Shown: positions 59,793 through 64,000 of the stretch, piece by piece
Layout: every line of letters begins with the position of its first letter
Numbering within the stretch: the stretch's first letter is position 1
NCBI RefSeq assembly: GCF_001905005.1
Contig: NZ_LWKZ01000026.1
Location: 62,001 to 126,000, forward strand
DNA length: 64,000 bases
Direction: 5' to 3'
Source of the DNA: Streptomyces sp. CB02923
GTDB taxonomy: Bacteria > Actinomycetota > Actinomycetes > Streptomycetales > Streptomycetaceae
Position numbers and translations under genes: made by a program
The notes under the pieces: model-generated
Databases searched by the model: none
What the model saw: only the letters and a program-made list of their open reading frames with translations
Told to the model about the DNA's origin: nothing

Positions 59793-60134
59793 TCAACGGG
59801 CAGAGTGATTCGATGGGTTCCAACGTTTCCTCCGGGGCGGCGATAGAGGAATGTGCTCCGTTCCGAGAGCCAGGCGATCAGGGTGTCGGGTCTGCCGTCC
59901 GTGGCGGGCCGCTTCTTCCCGTAGTGCCTTGCCGAGACCGTGGTCGCGGTGCTCCGGGCAGACATGGTGCGCCGTCCACTCGGTGCACTCGCCCATGAAG
60001 AATTCCTCCCCTTGGGGCCAGCGGAGAGCGATGCCGGGGGCTCCGCTTCCGGCGCGGGCTCGGATATCGGGGTGCGGACGGAGTCGGCCTGCCGCGCCAC
60101 CAGTGACGACGCGTCGTGAAGGGATGATGGTCAA
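59793..60134 (-). CDS. Unrecognised ORF, possibly frameshifted
   Basis: A 113-residue frame with a protein-like centre (ALRWPQGEEFFMGECTEWTA, HHVCPEHRDHGLGKALREEA). Downstream the protein-like sequence continues in another frame (RPDTLIAWLSERSTFLYRRP, THRITLPVEEAPKESYPQL), so one gene may have been split by an indel near 59900-59920. I do not recognise the family; the CxxH/HxC pattern could be a metal site. Confidence 0.4.
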   Translation of the reverse strand: MTIIPSRRVVTGGAAGRLRPHPDIRARAGSGAPGIALRWPQGEEFFMGECTEWTAHHVCPEHRDHGLGKALREEAARHGRQTRHPDRLALGTEHIPLSPPRRKRWNPSNHSAR

Positions 60135-60194
60135 GGGGCTCTTCTCTCTACGGCCGGAAGTGCCGACAACCAGTACCGCCAGGAGAAGAGCCCC
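60135..60194. repeat. 12-bp inverted repeat
   Basis: GGGGCTCTTCTC at 60135-60146 and its exact complement GAGAAGAGCCCC at 60183-60194, 36 bases apart. It looks like paired ends of a short element or a hairpin; the nearby ISL3 fragment makes an insertion-sequence origin possible. Confidence 0.5.
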
Positions 60195-60328
60195 ACCGTG
60201 GAACGCTATGTCCGTGGCCCGGCTTTTCCCAAGGGGGTTGCGTCACCGTCGGCCGGTCGGAAAACATGTGCGGACCGTCGGCGTGAGCAGACCGGCGGAG
60301 GTATTTTTCTGATCGACCCAGGGGAAAC

Positions 60329-60727
60329 GTGCGCAAGAAGATCATTCTGCTGGCCACTGCCGCCTTCGCAGCCTCTAGCCTCATCACCGCTCCTGCCGCC
60401 TCCGCCACGCCGCGGGGCTGCGGCGATATGGCCAACGGCCAGCTCTGTATCAAGCAGCCCGCCGGTAACCACTACGGCGGGTACTACACGACCGACTATT
60501 TCAAGCACAGCGGCAAGGCCGCCAAGGTCAAACTCGGCTATCGGGCCAGGACTCCGAACGGCAAGGACAACGGGATCGTCTGGGACTCGAAGTGGCTTAA
60601 CGTGAAGGCCGGCAAACCCGTCCAGAAGAAGCGGTACCTCACCATGGACCGCGGATGGTGTATCCGCGGCTACATGAAGTCCGGTGGCAAGACCTACCAG
60701 ACCAAGTACCTCTGCTGGAAGCCGTAG
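60329..60727 (+). CDS. Small secreted Cys-containing protein
   Basis: A 132-residue protein. The signal peptide MRKKIILLATAAFAASSLIT ends near ASA. The mature 105-residue part is rich in Lys, Gly and Tyr with four Cys (GCGDM, LCIKQ, WCIRG, LCWKP), suggesting two disulfides and a basic exoprotein. The GTG follows CAGGGGAAAC. No catalytic motif is evident. Its 3' end is a repeat array with extra stop codons. Confidence 0.8.
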   Translation: MRKKIILLATAAFAASSLITAPAASATPRGCGDMANGQLCIKQPAGNHYGGYYTTDYFKHSGKAAKVKLGYRARTPNGKDNGIVWDSKWLNVKAGKPVQKKRYLTMDRGWCIRGYMKSGGKTYQTKYLCWKP

Positions 60728-60776
60728 TAAGCCGGGGTAAGCCGTAGTAAGCTGGCGTGTTCCGTAGTAAGCCGGG
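60721..60776. repeat. 20/21-bp tandem repeats spanning the stop of the secreted protein
   Basis: GCCGTAGTAAGC recurs with a period of about 20 bases: once ending the gene (CCG TAG), then near 60741 and, weaker (CCGTAGTAAGC), near 60764. The first and later units contain TAG and TAA. Confidence 0.8.
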
Positions 60777-60797
60777 GTCGAAAGCGGCGAGGACCCT

Positions 60798-63671
60798 TTA
60801 CGTGTCCGCGGCGTTCACCGGTGTCGGCCTGCTTGTGGACAGCAGTCTCCGTACGGTGGGCGCCTCCGGGGAGTCCAGTGCTTCGTACGTCTCCAGGGCT
60901 TTCTGCCAGCAGACGCGGCCGCGGTCGGCGTGCCCGGTCCGCCGGAGGGCGTGTCCGAGGACGGTGAGAGCGTTGGCGCGGGCCCACTGGCCACTGGGGC
61001 CGTGCAGGATGGCGAGGGCCTCTTCGGCCAGCCCCGCGGCCTGCGCCGGCCGGCCCGCGGCGAGTTGGGATTCCGCCATCCGCCAGTACGCCATCGCCTC
61101 CCACAGGCACTGCCTGTTGTCCTGGTAGATGGGTACGGCTTGTTCGAGTTGCCGCAAGGCGTCCTCCGGGCGCCCGGCCTGCGTCAGGGCCACGCCGAGT
61201 ACGTAGTAGCCGGTGGCCAGCCGTATCGTCGCGCCGATTTCCTGGTACAGGGCCAGGCACTGCTCGGCCAGGTGGACCCCTTCGGCGATGCGGCCGGTGT
61301 CCTGGTAGGTACGAGCGAGGTTGGCCAGCACGCTGGCCACACTGTTCTGGTTTCCGTAGCTGCGATAGGCGGCGAGCGCCTGCGTCAGAAGTGCCTCCGC
61401 GTCTTCGTGGCGGCCCTGCTGGCTCGCGATGATGCCGCTTTCGTTGAGGGCGTGGGAGGAGAGGACGGGATCGGCGCAGTGGCGCCGGAGCGCCATGGCT
61501 GCCTGCGCCTCCCAGTCCGCCTCGGTGAGACGGCCGGCCATGATGTGGACGTGGATCATGAGCAGGCGCAGCCGCCCCTCGGCATGGGGGTCCTGTGCTT
61601 CCAGCGCGGCCGTCAGCAGGCGAACGACCGTCTGCTCGTACTGCCGGGCGCCGGTACCCGCATCGGCCAGGTCCTTGATCACCAGCACGAGGTCCGCCGC
61701 GCGGCGCAGCGTGGGTCCGCCGGTCGAGCCGCGGGCGCACGCCAGCAGGTTCCCGGCCTCCGCGTACAGCCACTCCAGCGCGCTTTCCCGGTCATCGAAG
61801 GCCAGGCCCGGACAGCGGGTGGGCTCAAGGTGGTCCAGCAGGGGGTCTCCGGGCCGGTTCATGGTGTACGCGCGGGCGGCCGTGGCCAGGTAGTGGTCCA
61901 GCAACCGTGACCGTGCCGCCTCGCACTGCTCCGGGGCTTCGTCACGTTCGGCACAGGCACGGGCGTAGAGGCGTACGAGGTCGTGGTAGCGGTAGCGGTC
62001 CGGCGCGGGGGATTCCAGCAGCGAGGTGTCCACCAGAAACTCCAGCGTCTTTCTGGCCTCTTCGGTGTCCAGGCCGAGTACGGCCGCGGCGGCGCCCAGG
62101 GAGATGTCCGGCCCGCACGGCAGAGCCACCAGCCGGAAAGCGCGTGCCTGGCGGGCAGCGAGCTGCCCGTATCCCAGCTCGAAGGTGGCCTCGATCCCGA
62201 GATCCCCGGCTTGGAGTTCCTGCAGCCGACGACGTTCGTCAGCCAGTTTGCGTACGAGGTCGGCGGCGGTCCAGGCGCGGCGTGCCACCAGGCGGGCGGC
62301 GGCGATCCGGATGGCCAGCGGCAGACCGCCGCACACCGCGACCACCGCCTGGGCGTCCTCCCCTCCTTCACCGGTGATGCGGGCGAACAGGGCAAGCGCC
62401 TCCCGTGGCCGCATGACGTCCAGGGCCACCACATGTGTGCCCGCCAGGTGGGCCAGCCGGTTGCGGCCGGTGACCAGGGCGGCACAGCCGTCCGTGCCCG
62501 GCAGCAGGGGGCGGACCTGGGCGGCGTCACGGGCGTTGTCCAGCAGGACCAGGACGCGGCGGCCGTCGAGTACGGACCGGTAGAGCGCGGCGCGCTCGCT
62601 CACCCCCTCGGGGATGGCACAGTCCGATACCCCCAGAGCCCGCAGGAAGGCCCCCAGTACGGTCTCCGGCTCGACCGGACGCGGTCCGCAGCCCTGAAGA
62701 TCGACGTACAGCTGCCCGCCCGGGAAGAACGGCCGGACGGCGTGCGCGACATGCACCGCCAAGGCGGTCTTGCCGACGCCGCCGGTCCCTCCGACCATGC
62801 ACAGGGGCACCCCGCTCCCCTTGCGCGCACCGAGGTGCGCGATCAGTTCCTCGACCAGCGCGGACCGTCCGGTGAAATCCCGGATGTCGAGGGGGAGCTG
62901 AGCCGGTCGGCCCCGGGCCGCGCCCGCACCCGCCCCCGCCCGCGCGCCCGCGCCCACTCCCGCGCCCGCGTAGCTCGGGCGCCCCCCTACGGGGGAGGGC
63001 AGTTCGAGGGCGGGCAGGCGGGGGACGGCCCGCAGGGTACGTCGATGCGGTTCGGAGAGCCCTGCCGAGGGGGCCACGCCCCGAGCCCCGGCTGTCAGCG
63101 CCGTCATTTCCGCCACCACCTCCGCTTGTTGCCCCGCCTCCAGCTCCAGGGCGAGACAGGTTTCCACCAGGCTGAGGCGGCGTTCTGCCAGGCGGGTGCG
63201 CCAGGTCGCACCGTACGGGCCCGGCACACCGGTCAGTGGCTCATCGGTCCACAGTTCCAGGGCCCGGACCAGCAGTTCGCGGGCGCGGGCCGGGTCACCT
63301 GAACGACGCGCCTGCTCGGCCTCGGCCGCGAGCCGTTCGGCGCGTGCCAGGTCGAGCGCGCCCTCACCGACGCGTAACGCATAGCCATCGGCCCCGCTTA
63401 CCAGTATGCCGGCGTCCGGCCCCAAGACTCTGCGGAGCCGACACGCGTACTCGTGCAGGTCGGCCATCGCGGTGGGCAGCGGGTTCTCCCCCCACAGGGC
63501 ACGGATCAACTCCACTGTCGAGATGCCACGCCCGTCCTGCATCAACAGAACGGCGAGCAGAGCCCGCTGTTGCGGCGAACCGGCATCGAGCTGTCGTGGC
63601 CCGCGCCAGACCCCGACCGGTCCCAGCACCGTGAACCGCAACTTCCGCCCGTCCCCCGCAGCGCCGGCCAT
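60798..63671 (-). CDS. AfsR/SARP-type regulator with NB-ARC and TPR domains, BTAD truncated
   Basis: A 957-residue protein. The OmpR-like wHTH is at about 9-98 and the first half of a BTAD at about 105-195. A Gly/Ala/Arg linker follows at about 235-255, then an NB-ARC ATPase with Walker A GGTGGVGKT at 294-302 and VLVLLDNARD as Walker B, and a C-terminal TPR array from about 650. The second half of the BTAD, which normally ends in ...ELGIEPGPEL, is missing and is replaced by TAGARGVAPSAGLSEPHRRT. Full-size AfsR activates antibiotic clusters. The start MAGAAGDGRK is preferred because earlier codons lack family similarity. No biosynthetic target is in the window. Confidence 0.9.
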   Translation of the reverse strand: MAGAAGDGRKLRFTVLGPVGVWRGPRQLDAGSPQQRALLAVLLMQDGRGISTVELIRALWGENPLPTAMADLHEYACRLRRVLGPDAGILVSGADGYALRVGEGALDLARAERLAAEAEQARRSGDPARARELLVRALELWTDEPLTGVPGPYGATWRTRLAERRLSLVETCLALELEAGQQAEVVAEMTALTAGARGVAPSAGLSEPHRRTLRAVPRLPALELPSPVGGRPSYAGAGVGAGARAGAGAGAARGRPAQLPLDIRDFTGRSALVEELIAHLGARKGSGVPLCMVGGTGGVGKTALAVHVAHAVRPFFPGGQLYVDLQGCGPRPVEPETVLGAFLRALGVSDCAIPEGVSERAALYRSVLDGRRVLVLLDNARDAAQVRPLLPGTDGCAALVTGRNRLAHLAGTHVVALDVMRPREALALFARITGEGGEDAQAVVAVCGGLPLAIRIAAARLVARRAWTAADLVRKLADERRRLQELQAGDLGIEATFELGYGQLAARQARAFRLVALPCGPDISLGAAAAVLGLDTEEARKTLEFLVDTSLLESPAPDRYRYHDLVRLYARACAERDEAPEQCEAARSRLLDHYLATAARAYTMNRPGDPLLDHLEPTRCPGLAFDDRESALEWLYAEAGNLLACARGSTGGPTLRRAADLVLVIKDLADAGTGARQYEQTVVRLLTAALEAQDPHAEGRLRLLMIHVHIMAGRLTEADWEAQAAMALRRHCADPVLSSHALNESGIIASQQGRHEDAEALLTQALAAYRSYGNQNSVASVLANLARTYQDTGRIAEGVHLAEQCLALYQEIGATIRLATGYYVLGVALTQAGRPEDALRQLEQAVPIYQDNRQCLWEAMAYWRMAESQLAAGRPAQAAGLAEEALAILHGPSGQWARANALTVLGHALRRTGHADRGRVCWQKALETYEALDSPEAPTVRRLLSTSRPTPVNAADT

Positions 63672-64000
63672 GGACGTCTCACATCCCGCACTTGGTGTTC
63701 CGGCCTGCCAGTCTTCCACGCATGCACCCGGAAGGCCACGCAAGGACAGCCAATGCAAGCGGAGCGTGATGAACGGTCCGAGGCATTCGGGCAGGAATGC
63801 CGCCGTGCCGTGGTGGGCCGTGAAAGCAGACGTTCGCGTTGCTGTCCGGCCCTATTCGCAGGCGGCGAGGCCGAGTTGCACACGGCTGCTCCCGTTTCCG
63901 CACGGCCGGTGCTCTCCTGCGGAGAATCTCGCCTGTGTGAGTAGTGGGGATTTCCAATTTTCAACCACACCCGCGGCGAGCACAGTCCAGTGCCCCCCTT
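63672..64000. other. Upstream region of the AfsR-like gene
   Basis: It holds the promoter of the regulator. A plus-strand frame from 63753 to 63944 is open but lacks a ribosome site and family, and I do not call it. The last 70 bases include an AT-rich patch (GATTTCCAATTTTCAACCA). Confidence 0.4.

Larger units (their letters stand above)
59571..60328. other. Stretch with CRISPR relic and unassigned ORFs
   Basis: It holds the CRISPR relic (59664-59753), a minus-strand frame of doubtful status (59793-60134), an inverted repeat (60135/60183) and the promoter region of the small secreted protein. No intact gene is certain. Confidence 0.5.

Noticed and set aside
59571..60328. Cas genes next to the CRISPR relic
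   Set aside because: No frame here or within several kilobases resembles Cas3, Cascade, Cas1 or Cas2.
63753..63944. A 63-codon plus-strand frame upstream of the AfsR-like gene
   Set aside because: No ribosome site, no family, Arg/Ser/Ala-rich composition, and it lies in the expected promoter region.
1..64000. tRNA or rRNA genes
   Set aside because: No cloverleaf with a T-loop GGTTCGA-type core and CCA-adjacent stem, and no rRNA-like sequence, was seen by eye. A scan with tRNAscan-SE would settle this.

Overview
The window reads as chromosomal DNA of a Streptomyces-like actinomycete. GC is very high throughout, third codon positions are almost all G or C, and GTG starts are common. Purines GGAG/GAGG precede most starts. 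The gene families are actinobacterial: an AfsR/SARP regulator, five cytochrome P450s including a CYP157-type protein, a UvrA-like drug-resistance ATPase, WYL, PadR and TetR regulators, an aph(6)-type kinase, a DUF6326 protein and a type I-E CRISPR scar. I see no rRNA or tRNA, and no PKS, NRPS or terpene synthase core. It looks like an accessory, chromosome-arm type of region.

Layout. 1-20.8 kb: a truncated serine hydrolase; a TetR / CYP105-type P450 / ferredoxin unit; an orphan histidine kinase; a FUSC transporter; an aph(6)-type kinase; three more P450s, one without the EXXR motif; a mannose-lectin-like protein; a WYL regulator divergent from an MFS exporter; a nucleotidyltransferase; a STAS protein; a 2OG-Fe(II) oxygenase. 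20.8-28.7 kb: a DHFR-like reductase divergent from a TetR; an SDR; then an operon matching Bacillus RsbQ and RsbP plus a STAS antagonist, followed by a membrane protein with a sigma-like N-terminus. 28.7-37 kb: an RsbW-like ATPase, three STAS proteins, a second DHFR-like protein, a secreted SH3 protein, a PadR/acyl-CoA dehydrogenase pair and a second SpoIIE-type phosphatase. 37-49 kb: a lipoprotein, MarR debris, the fifth P450, a UvrA-like ATPase/TetR pair, an SDR, DUF779, a DUF1444-like protein, Ogt, a ricin-type lectin, and a Gfo/Idh/MocA oxidoreductase divergent from an ArsR. 49-58.5 kb: a quinone-type reductase, a MocR-type regulator with an amidotransferase-like / class II aldolase / DapA-like set, and a LuxR-type two-component pair. 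58.5-60.3 kb: a scrapyard holding a gutted ABC ATPase gene, an ISL3 transposase fragment fused to a copied oxidoreductase 3' end, and a one-spacer CRISPR relic. 60.3-64 kb: a small secreted protein and a large AfsR-like regulator.

Two themes cross the window. First, partner-switching signalling is dense: two PP2C phosphatases, five STAS proteins, one RsbW-like kinase and an RsbQ-type hydrolase, but no recognisable canonical sigma factor. Second, many genes end in short tandem repeats that contain or follow the stop codon, with units of 10-34 bp. Other repeats lie in frame inside coding sequence, for example in the TetR tail and in a P450 insertion. The minisatellite pattern and the decayed loci at 14.7, 38.0, 53.3 and 58.5-59.6 kb suggest active slippage and deletion in this region.
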